A stretch of 64,000 bases of DNA from Cannabis sativa (Eukaryota; Streptophyta; Magnoliopsida; Rosales; Cannabaceae). A program made the position numbers and the translations under genes. Positions 49,437 to 59,462 of the stretch are shown one piece after another; within the stretch, counting starts at the first letter, position 1; each line of letters starts with the position of its first letter. The notes beneath the pieces are model-generated. The model saw only the letters and a program-made list of their open reading frames with translations, did no database searches and was not told the origin of the DNA. The DNA is taken from positions 14,598,160 to 14,662,159 of the forward strand of contig NC_083601.1 in the NCBI RefSeq assembly GCF_029168945.1. The letters are read 5' to 3'.

Positions 49437-51382
49437 TTGGGGAATTTTCATAAATATGAGAATTGAGGGTATAGTTTACTTTTTATGGCATAAATAAATA
49501 ACATTATAGGGTTATGGGTTTTTTTATTTTTTTTACATTTATATGGGTTTTTCTTATGCCATATTTTTGTAAAAAAAAGTGGAAATCCCATATTTGTAAA
49601 ACAACAATAAGTTTTGTCAGAAAAGTCACAGAGATAGGAAAAGTCGCCGGCACCGAAAAAGTCACCAAAAAAATCAATGTCGTCACCGGAAAAGTTGTCG
49701 AAAAAGTCACTATCGCCGGAAAAGTTATCGTCGCCGGTCAAGTCATTGGAAAAGTCACCAGAATAAAATGTCTCAGATATAACTAAAAATATAACCGGTT
49801 CTATAATGTTACAGAACCAGCTATAGTTAAATATAAATGATATAAAATAACTCAAACCAATTATAATTAAAGTAGAACCGGTTCTATAATAGTGTTATAA
49901 TGAATAAATATAAATAACACGAAATAACTCAAACCGGTTATAACTAAAATAGAACCGGTTATATAATATAATGAATACAAACAAGTGACACGCAATTACT
50001 CAATCCGATTACAATTAAAAACAAAGAAGAAATCATTTCCTAAAATACTGAAATATAAATTAAAAATAAAACTAGTTTCACAATAAAATAATTCATAACA
50101 CATAATACCTCATAAATCGGTTATAATTTTTTAAATATAAAAAGTGGAGAAATGTCTCGGATATAATAAAAATAGAACATGTTCTATAACATAATGAATA
50201 AAAATAAATACAACAAAATAATGCAAACCGGTTATAATTAAAATCTAACCGGTTCTGTAACATAGTGAATAAAAAAAATACAAAATAACTTAAACCAGCT
50301 ATAATTAAAATAGAATCGGTTCTATAACAGTATTATAATGAACCAGTTTTATAACAATGTTATAATTAATAAAAATAAATAACACGAAATAACTCAAACC
50401 TGTTATAACTAAAATAGAACCGACTATATAGACATAATGAATGAGTATTTTTTAGGTAGATATGGCATGGATGGTATTATTTGGTGGGTTGGAGCATGTT
50501 GAATGGATGTTTTTGTTTAAGCTAATGTATTTAACTGGTTTTTGTGTGTGAGTTTTTATCTTAGCTGCTTTAGGGAACCAGTTTTCCTGTTTTAAATTTT
50601 TAACTAGTTCATAAATATAAACGGTTTCTTTATATTATATTTGAGTTATTGTGTGCTATTATTTGTGTTTATTTATTTTGTTATAGAACTGGTTTTTTTT
50701 TTTTTTATATTTATGCCTCAATACTTTTTGAAATTGATCTCCATTTTTTTAAAAAAAAATTATAATCGGTTTTATGAGGTATTATGCGTTATGAGATTTT
50801 TTATTGTAAAACTAGTTTTGTTTTTAATTTATGTTTCAGTGTTTTAGGAACTGATTTTCCCTTTATTTTTTAATTGTAATCGGTTTGAATTATTGTGTGT
50901 TAATTGTTTGTATTCATTATGTTATATAACTGGTTCTATTTTAGTTATAACCGGTTCTAATTTAATTATAATTAATTTGAGTTATTTTGTTTTATTTATT
51001 TTTAGGGACTTTTTTATTTTTACACTTCAAAACAGATTTTTTTTCTTGCATTTTTTATGGAATTCTACGTAGAAACCCCTATTGCAACTAGTCCTGCAAC
51101 CTAAATTGCAACAAAAAATCGTATAGAAACTCCTATTGTAACTAGCGCTGCAACCACTTTAGAAACCAAAACCGTAAATTTGAAAAAAAAAAAAAAAAGT
51201 TAAAAAAATAGTATATGGGATAATTTCCCTTATTTTTATTCTTTGTGTTACAGTTATATTTCAATTATAACCGGTTCTATTTTTGTTTATATTTGAGACA
51301 TCTAATAAAAAACCCATAACCTCTTAACTTTATTTATTTATGACATAACAAAATATTCTAAAATTTTCCTATGTAATTTCTA
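49437..51382. mobile_element. Long-terminal-inverted-repeat element rich in AACCGGTT motifs
   Basis: The left end (about 49439-49530: GGAATTTTCATAAATAT then GGCATAAATAAATAA, GGTTATGGGTTTTTT) is matched in inverse at the right end (about 51310-51370). Inside, both arms contain many AACCGGTTCTATAAT-like units, forward on the left (49785-50430) and inverted on the right (50640-51290), so the two halves form an imperfect giant hairpin. The left arm also carries the GTGACTTTTCCGG-type repeats. There is no credible ORF. It is probably a Mutator-like or fold-back non-autonomous element; the target duplication is unresolved. Confidence 0.55.
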
Positions 51383-52202
51383 CTTATGGTAATACAGGTG
51401 ACATATCTTATATATGTTAAATCTTTTATTTTAAACATGATATTTTGTCTTTTCTTAACCACATTAATGTAAACTAACTTTTAATTTACCAATAGTCCAT
51501 ATTTTAAAACTCTAGAGAGGTAGCAAAACATAGCAATTTGTGGGGTTGATCTAATGTTCTCAATTCAGCCACTAATTGCCCCAACTTGCAACAGCATCTC
51601 ACAACTATTCCTTTACAAATCCAAAGCTTATTGTGATTCTTAATCGATTCTTGTTCCAATTATATGATTCTTATGCCAAAATGCAATGTTGACCTTCATA
51701 TTAATAACACGAAAATGAATCATGCATATTGTTATGTCATAAAATTATGAAAATCAAAAGCTTGAAGAATACAACTTAAACTAAAGAACAGTCGTCTGAT
51801 CAGTTCTCATTATTTCACGTATGTTGATGTAACTTATATAATAACATAATGATGTATATGAACATCGAAACATAATATTCTCATCTTCAAGACACTGACT
51901 AGTATTCATTCATTCAACTATTCAACTTGATCTTCCTATAATAATTTGCTTTTAGTTTACACATATTGCTAATGTTCTTTTTAGAGTTTTGTGTCATATG
52001 GTTATTTATTATTATATATTTATATATAGCTCAAAATTATTCGACAATATTATCAGAAACAAACCACTTGTTCTGCAAAATTCTATTCTATTCAATCTGT
52101 AACATACTATTTCTCAAGGCTATATATATACAAATATATCTGTTTTATATATGAATGAATGTGTGTGTTATAATTTGCTGCAACAAAAAGGGAATATATA
52201 AT
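51383..52202. other. Upstream region of the Nudix gene
   Basis: AT-rich non-coding DNA. A TATATATATA stretch at about 52123-52132 lies some 75 bp before the start codon and could serve as a core-promoter or leader element. No repeat family is recognised. Confidence 0.35.
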
Positions 52203-54107
52203 ATGTCGATGGCAATGGCAACAATGGGAGTCTCAAAATGGCCACTCTATAACTCTCACGACTTGTTTCCAAAGGGTATGTGTTTTTCTTTTACTTATTA
52301 ATTAGTATACTAAAAGATGATCAAGTTTTCTCATTTCTATTATTAATCAATCAGGAAAATCAGCTTATTTGATTTCAGTTGCTTATAATATTGGGGCAGG
52401 TTTTTCACAGACGAATAATATTCTCTTGATCAAAAACCGGATGAGTCTGTATTCTTATAATGATCCATTATTGACGTTTCATCAAGAGGCTGGTAAGGGT
52501 GGTAGTAGTCATACTCATACTCATATGCTCAAGAAAACAGTTATTCATGTAATGACTCCAAATGTATCTTCACAAACGACAACAATGGAGTTGCTTGATG
52601 CATGGAACGACGATTATAATGGTGTCGTTATTAATCCAAACAGCTTGCCTTTAAGTGCAAATGCTTTTGTTTCTGCTCTTCGGATCTCTCTCTCCTACTG
52701 GAAGTCAAAGGTCACTAATTCATAACATTACAATAATATTTGATCAAGTAAAATGTGACAACTAGTGATGAGTAAATTATAAGTGTGTTGAAATTAATAA
52801 ATGGCAGGGGAAGAAAGGAGTATGGCTAAAAATTCTGCTAGAACAAGCTGAGTTAGTCCCTATAGCTATACAGGTACCAAATTAACCATCTCCAATACTT
52901 ATTACTACACAACAAGATCTTATTATTATTATTATAATAATATTATTTGGTTTTTTTGAAATTTTCAGGAAGGTTTTAATTATCACCATGCTGAATCAGG
53001 ATATGTTATGTTAACATATTGGATTCCAGACGAAGTTTGCTTGCTTCCATCTAGCCCTTCTCATCAAATAGGGGTTTGTGGATTTGTGATCAATCACAAA
53101 AGAGAGGTACCAAAAAAAAAGAGAAGAAAATGTATTTGGAAAAGTACCAAATTCAATGTCTTTTAAAATGCTCAATTTTTATTAATTTTAGGTTCTTGTG
53201 GTAAAAGAGAAGTGCCCTTATAGTTGCTCTGATATGTGGAAGTTACCTACTGGTTACGTTAACAAGGTCAAATATTTACTACTCTTTATTATTTTGTTTA
53301 ATGAATAGTTACTTATATGTTTTCTGCTTGCTAATTTTATTTTAATTTGATTAATTTCAGTCTGAAGACATACATTCTGGAGCTGTAAGAGAAGTGAGAG
53401 AGGAAACTGGAGTAAGATATATAGTTACGAATATAATGTTCATATTTGATATTTTCTTTTCCTAATAAAAAAAAATGTAGTATTCTGTAATACTAATATT
53501 TCTCTCCTTTTATACGACAGATTGACACTGTTTTCTTAGAAATAGTTGCTTTCAGGTTAGGCTTTTGATCACATCTCTGTTTAATTAGATAACCCAAAAC
53601 GACATCATTTTTTTCCCCGTAAAACAATAACTTGTCGTTTGCATTTTTGTTTTTGCAATGCAAAAAATCAAAGACACGCACATCTAATGGCCTTTGAGAA
53701 TTCGGACCTTCTCTTTATTTGCATGCTGAAACCAATGTCGTTTGATATCAAAATCGACGAGAAAGAAATCCAAGCTGCAAAGGTATCAATCAAAACCATT
53801 GTCGTTTGTTGATACTTCTAATTATTATTTGTTTTCTTAGTTTTTGTTATTTTATTAAATATTTCTTGGTTTAATTGTGTTTTGTTTTGGGTAATAATTA
53901 ATTCAGTGGATGAATATTGATGAATTTATGGGAGAAGGGTTTTATGTAGAAGACCCCATGTACAAAAAGGTAATTGACATTTGCATTGAAGCTCATGAAG
54001 ATGGGTACAAAAGTGGTGGTTATATTGGAGAGCAGCTGCCTTCAAAACTGGATGGGAAACTGTCCCACTTGTATCATGCTCCTACAATATCATACAATAA
54101 AACTTAA
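52203..54107 (+). CDS. Nudix hydrolase, plant NUDT8-like
   Basis: Nine coding exons: 52203-52275, 52355-52710, 52808-52873, 52969-53106, 53192-53266, 53361-53411, 53521-53555, 53674-53782, 53907-54107. GT..AG junctions and phases agree; 367 aa. The first roughly 100 residues (start MSMAMATMGVSKWPLYNSHD) are variable and could be an organellar targeting region. A pre-Nudix part follows: LLDAWNDDYNGVVIN, ALRISLSYWKSKGKKGVWLK, EGFNYHHAESGYVMLTYWIP. The Nudix box at aa 232-254 is perfect: GYVNKSEDIHSGAV then REVREETGI, with all metal-binding glutamates. Then come AFRHAHLMAFENSDLLFICM and a C-terminal WMNIDEFM segment. Such enzymes hydrolyse nucleoside diphosphates linked to another moiety; the substrate cannot be read from sequence. 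The RHAH..AFENSDL phrase resembles NUDT8; orthology is not certain. Confidence 0.92.
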
Positions 54108-54264
54108 AATGAAATTGTAAATAATAATAACTTTACCATATGAGTTAAAGTGAATACTCCTACAATATGGTATTGAACTTTTCATGTTAATTGATAGTTA
54201 CACATTAAAAATCAATTGTGTATTGCTTTAACAATCTGCATTTGAAAATTGCATATTATGTGAG

Positions 54265-54653
54265 TGTTGAGAATTATGGGGTTCCATCTCAAAATTAATT
54301 AGCAATGAGTGGAGTAGCCCATGTTCTTATATATGGCTCAATACTTTTACATTTAATCCATGTGGGACAATGTTCTCCAATATCCTCCCTCAAGATGGTA
54401 GCTATTTTTCCTCACCAATCTTGAATCACCTTATCACATCTTAGGCGTCTTTGTACCATCTAGATCTCGTGCGGCTGGCTAACCATCTGGACAGGTGTGG
54501 ATCAAAAGCCGGCTAGGGATATGGCTCTGATATCATGTTGAGAATCATGAGGTTCCATCTCAAAACCAATTGGCAATGAGTGGAGTAGCCCATGTTCTTA
54601 TATATGGCTCAATACTTTTACATTTAATCCATGTGGGACAATGTTCTCCAATA
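54265..54653 (-). mobile_element. Complete TRIM retrotransposon, minus strand
   Basis: Two near-identical 118-bp LTRs at 54265-54382 and 54536-54653 start TGTTGAGAAT and end CTCCAATA. On the minus strand the LTR at 54536-54653 is followed by TGATATCAGAGCCA (54535-54522), a tRNA-iMet PBS, so it is the 5' LTR. The internal region is 153 bp with no gene. Flanks GTGAG (54260-54264) and GTGAA (54654-54658) look like a 5-bp target duplication with one change. It inserted about 160 bp downstream of the Nudix stop, probably in or just beyond the 3' UTR. Confidence 0.9.
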
Positions 54654-54777
54654 GTGAAAGGGTAAAATATATTGAATAGATATTCTAAGTTTAGCTAAAA
54701 AATTCTCATCACAATATAAGTGTAAATATAAATCTTTACAAATTTTTCATATAGACAATATACATCCACTACTATGT

Positions 54778-55710
54778 TTACTAATAAGTAATGGGAATTA
54801 ATGATAAGGTAATCATTCATTTACATTTGTTTATTTATGGCACGTTTACTATAAAGTATTTAGAATCAGAATAAATTAATGGAGAAATATAACGGAATAA
54901 ATGAAAAAATAATCGGAATCAATATTTGTAATATGTTGTTTACTAATTTTTTTTGGAAATGGAATAGTTGTGATTTATCTTGTTTACTTTATTAGGAAAC
55001 GTAATCGGAATGCTTAAATTGACTAAATTGCCCTTTTGAGTTAAACTATATTATATGGTAGTTATTTTGTAAGATATATTTTAAAGGACAAAATTGTCAT
55101 TATATATTTAATATTAAAAAACAAATTAAAAATAATTAAAATTCATTACCTTTAATGGCATTCCTTATAAAATTGGTAGGGGAAGTTCTCCCTTTCTTTT
55201 CTCCCTTATTTAATCAAGTTCTCCATTTCCTAATTTTAATAATGTAAGTAAACAAAATGTAAGAGAATGATTACCTTATCATTGATTCCCATTACTTATT
55301 AGTAAACATGCCATTATATTATTAAAATTAAGAAATGGAGAACTTGATTAAATAAGAGAGAAAAGAAAGGGAGAACTTCCCCTACCAATTTTATAAGGAA
55401 TGCCATTAAGGGTAATGGATTTAAATTATTTTTATTTTATTTTTAATGACAATTTTGTCCTTGAAAATATATCTTACAAAATAACTACCATATAATGTAG
55501 TTTAACTCAAAAGGGTAATTTAGTCAATTTAAGCATTCTGATTATGTTTCCTAATAAAGTAAACAAGATAAATCATAACTATTCCATTTCCAAAAAAAAT
55601 TAGTAAACAACATATTACAAATATTGATTCCGATTATTTTACATTTATTCTGTTACATTTCTCCATTAAATTATTCTGATTCTGAATACTGTATAGTAAA
55701 CATGCATGTC
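54778..55710. mobile_element. Fold-back element: palindrome with roughly 400-bp arms
   Basis: The left arm (about 54836-55250) and right arm (about 55312-55705) are inverted copies of each other over their whole length, with scattered differences. The spacer (55264-55308: TTACCTTATCATTGATTCCC and following) is itself an inverted copy of 54778-54825 just left of the left arm. Outer ends read GGCACGTTTACTATA and TATAGTAAACATGC. There is no coding capacity. The layout suggests two oppositely oriented, overlapping copies of a MITE whose unit is GGCAYGTTTACTA...TAGTAAACATGCC (54839 to about 55314). Superfamily undetermined. Confidence 0.8.
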
Positions 55711-56284
55711 ATAAAAGAAATGTTAGTATTATAGGGGATGGAGGAACTCTGCCTCTAAGGCCATCTTTAATGCAGGCAACGTGTAGTGCTATCTGTCTGG
55801 CCCACTAACCATTTTTTATACAATTTAAAAATAGCTTATTTAATATATAAAAGATAATAATAATAAAAAAAAAAAGACAGAATTAGACATGAACTAATAA
55901 TAGAGTTATTATTGGCGAATTTCGTAATCCCTTAATAGTTTGTAAATATTAAAGTGCATTTAGTAATTTTTTTTAATTAAAAAAAATCAAAATATTTTTT
56001 AAAACCATGTTATATAAAACTATTTTGACTTTTTAATTTTTTAATTGAGAATTAAAATTTTAAAAATTTTGAAAACAAAAAAATTACTTTCAATGTTTTT
56101 ATATTTTTTTTTAATAATATTTTGAAGCTCAGACTCCAACCTCGACCCTAACCCAAATCTGGACCCGATTAAATAAAATTAAAACATAAAAATAAAAATA
56201 AAAGTTATAGAACACATTTTTGTTTTTTGTTTTTAAAACTAACAAACAAAAGTAGTTATAGAAAACTTTTTTATTTTTTAAAAA
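55711..56284. other. AT-rich spacer
   Basis: No gene or defined repeat is seen apart from long A and T runs. The stretch 56110-56170 (CTCCAACCTCGACCCTAACC and following) is GC-richer but not recognised. Confidence 0.4.
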
Positions 56285-56395
56285 TACAAATTTTACTTTG
56301 ATATCATCGAAACCCTTCCATGGGATCCATGGCCTATCCCATATTTCACACGATCCATCAGCGATCAAGATACCCGCTCCATCCAAGCACACCTT
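56285..56395 (-). pseudogene. LINE reverse-transcriptase fragment, inverted 5' part
   Basis: On the minus strand this reads CLDGAGILIADGSCEIWDRP and WIPWKGFDDIK, matching the GDGS..IW.DPWIP block found after the reverse transcriptase of plant L1-type LINEs. It is in opposite orientation to, and abuts, the next downstream part of the same protein on the plus strand at 56400. That arrangement is the classical product of twin priming (5' inversion). Confidence 0.5.
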
Positions 56396-56399
56396 GGAA

Positions 56400-56608
56400 G
56401 GTTAATGATCTGTTTCAAGATGGTTCTCGTATCTAGAATGAAAGGCTGATTCGTGTTTTGCAGTGGAGATTGCTGCTGATATTCTAAGGATCAAACCTCT
56501 GAATGAGGGTTCTGATATCCTATTTTGGAAGGCTGCGAAGTCGGGTAAGTTCTTGGTCAAAAGTGCGTATTGGATAAGTCAACAACATGAGTTTAAAGAG
56601 CCAAACAG
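56400..56608 (+). pseudogene. LINE 3' region, part 1 (before the LTR insertion)
   Basis: Plus-strand readings KVNDLFQDGSRI, stop, NERLIRVL and then EIAADILRIKPLNEGSDILF and WKAAKSGKFLVKSAYWISQQ are typical of the segment leading into the zf-RVT domain of plant L1-type LINEs. There is a frameshift near 56460 and at least one stop. It is interrupted at 56609 by a 1.9-kb LTR and resumes at 58492. Confidence 0.75.
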
Positions 56609-58491
56609 TGTTGGATTTTGTGCCCTAAATAAAACTCATTTTAATATAATCAGATTTACTAATTAATAAAGATTAGAAATCATTTTATGTTGCACGGTTC
56701 ATATGATTTATTTCATGTTTATATTTAATGTATAAATTCTATTAAATCCAGAACATATGTATTTGTTCTTGATTATAGTGTTGTCAGCACAGTGGAATAT
56801 AATCATGATTATATGTTCAAAAGTTTAATTCCCTGATTTGTCAGTTCACTGGATTTAGACTGCCATGATAATCAGCGATAGGTTTACTTACACCTTGGAT
56901 AAGTGTTATGTCCTTTCCATGGCATTGGCAAAGTTTACCAGTATCATATGTATGGAATATACATTGGAAGCGACCGATGTTGAACTTGGATTAGATATGA
57001 TAAATTTATCGTAATATCTATTCAATTCAATATCACTTAGTTGATCTTAGATCAAATGATCTTAATCCTAATATTGTTAGGTTCGATCTCAAGAGTGTTA
57101 TTTGTGTTCTTTGATTTGTTAGTTAAGCCTACCTTTGGTCTGGGTGATACGTACATTTTGGGAACATGGTAGTACAATTGAGTGGGAGCGCTAATCATAA
57201 ATATAGAATCTATAGCTTTTATCCGGACATAGAAGTGAAACGATGATTTCCTTCGAGCTAGGCTAAATAGAAATAAGTGATAGAGCGCTCATTTTAGTGA
57301 TTATATTAGTTCACTAAAATATCATTTATAGATGGCCAAGTGTTTTAAGGATAAAATACATTGAAAGGGTGTAACAGTAATTTTGTTCTTATGCAATGTA
57401 GATCATCTATAGAGGATCACTGATTATTGGGATTATAACAATGGATAATTAATAGCGTATCTATATCGTGGAAAATATAGAGCGTTCTATTAACTGAGAG
57501 TGCAATTTCAAATTCTATGGTGGATACAATGAGGAATTAATAAGTTAGTGGATTTACTTTGTAAATTCTAGATCTGCTTATTGGAAGCTCGGTTATATAG
57601 GCCCATGGTCCCCATACTAGTTGAGACAAACTGCTTGTAAGACTCAGTTAATTGATTTTAGTTAATCAATTATAATTCTAAAATTAGACTATGTCTAGTT
57701 TATGAATTTTTTTTCACTAAGATATGACTTGATTGTGAAGAAATAGTGTTTTGGGGTTTATTTGTCAATTAAGAGACTTTATGGAGTCTAATTAATAAAT
57801 ATTATAAATAATAATTTTATTTGATAGTTATTTTAATTATTAAATAAATAGTTTTGGCATTTATATGGTTGAAGTTGCAAAAAAATGGTATTTGTGAAAA
57901 ATAGATAAAATAGTTGAGAAAAATGGCAAAAACTAAATTTGTATGGGGCCCATTAAGTGGCCAGCCATATGTGCTAATTTTCACTCTATTTTTATCAATT
58001 TTTTATTCCTAATAATTTAACCCTAACCTTATTGGAGAATAGTATAAAAGGAAGGCTATGGTCTCATTATCCAACTAATGCCTCCAAAGCTAAAAACCTA
58101 GTTTTCTCTCTAGGTTTGATGAGACATCTTCCTTCTTCTTTCTCATCAATTTCGAAACACCATAGCTTCTCTTCACAAATAATTTCAAGCCTTAGCGATT
58201 GAGTGCATGCCCACACATATTAAGTAAGTCCTCAATCATAGCGTGTAAGATTGTGAAGAATCCAAACACAAGGAAGGAGTTTCGGGCTCAAATCTTGGTG
58301 ATACTCTACTACAGAAAGGATACAAGAGTTAGAGATCTGAGCGGAACGAGTCATTTAATTCCGCTGCAACCACTGTAAGGTTTCTCAAACTTTATATGTG
58401 TTTAAATTATATTGTTTTAAAAATTCATATTTAGGATGTTAAATAACATACATGGTAGTAAATCTAGATTCTAGTAAAACATATTCCAACA
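56609..58491 (+). mobile_element. Solo LTR, family A copy 3, nested in a LINE
   Basis: This 1883-bp segment from TGTTGGATTTTGTGCCC to TTCCAACA is homologous to 20343-22237 over its length. It is flanked by AACAG (56604-56608) and AAGAG (58492-58496), a 5-bp target duplication with one change. There is no PBS or internal region, so it is a solo LTR. A TATAAAAGG-like box lies at 58042-58050, where copy 2 has TATAAATAG. LINE homology on both sides rejoins in order when it is removed. Confidence 0.9.
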
Positions 58492-59462
58492 AAGAGGTTA
58501 TGGGAAAAGCTTTGGAAGATGAGAATTCATCCTTGATTGAAACTTTTCTGCTAGAATCTCTTCTCAGATATCCTTCCCACCAAGAGTAAGCTTGGCTTCT
58601 TCCAAAAGGAGCACCAAATTTGTGACTACTGCCAAATGGAAATTGAAACTACTTTTCACTTGTATTGTCAATGTTTTTTCTCTCGTGGAATTTGGTTCAG
58701 AAGGTGCATAAGGATTGATTGTTTTAATTGGGCTAATCTGATGGATTTCGAATCATGGTGGAGCAGTTTGAAAGATGAAGAAACTCAAGTCTGCATTGCC
58801 TGTGTTTGTGAAATCCTGTGGAAATGGCGCAATGATGGGATTTTCAATGACCGAATGAGTGATTTGGATTTGGTGTACAAGGATTGCCTCTTGAGAACTA
58901 ATGACTTCATGCAGAATCGGCTGTGGTTTGATCAAAGGGTCGTGTATGATGCAGAGGTGAAGGGGCCTGTTTCGCTCCAAGAGAAGGGTCTCTGGTGCTG
59001 TAAAGTTGATGCATCTGTTGTGCGGGAAGGCTGGTTTTGCTGATGTTCACACTCACGGTCAAACAATCGTGGATTCTTGGGTTTCTGTGGGGTTTTCTAA
59101 AGTCTACGGGGTACTTGAAGGGGAATTGGCGCTGCATATTTAGCTTTGGAGAAAGAGGTGTCAAATGTCTAAATTGAAACGAATTCTATGGCAGCTGCTA
59201 CTGTTTTTGTAGCTAGGACTTTACCATTTGGTTGGTGCACTTTTTCCTTGTTTACGTTTTGTTTGAACCTCTGTAAGTCTTTTATAACAAAATTGTTGTG
59301 TCTTATGTACCTCGGTCGAGAATGTCTTAGCTGATAGACTAGCTCGCTCGGCTAGGGAGACTAAAGTTGAGGCTTATGGTTTGTTAAGAGATGTGCCCCA
59401 TGTTGTGGCTATTAGTGTTTTTTTTTTTCTTTAATAAAAGTCTCTATTTATCAAAAAAAAAC
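58492..59462 (+). pseudogene. LINE 3' region, part 2: zinc-binding RT and RNase H-like domains, with 3' tail
   Basis: The reading resumes with RLWEKLWKMRIHP, stop, then SDILPTKSKLGFFQKEHQIC and a zinc-binding CDYCQMEIETTFHLYCQC (58618-58671), the zf-RVT motif of plant LINEs. The frame stays open to 59043 (WWSSLKDEETQVCIACVCEI, WKWRNDGIFNDRMSDLDLVY), ending near an RNase H-like KVDASV start. Broken RNase H remnants (YLALEKEVSN, ADRLARSARET) follow. The element ends with a T-run, AATAAAAG and a short A-run at about 59450-59462. It is dead. Confidence 0.8.

Noticed and set aside
49142..49855. Asn/Phe/Ser-rich ORFs on plus (81 codons) and minus (135 codons)
   Set aside because: Both arise from short tandem repeats of one unit in opposite orientation; composition explains the open frames.
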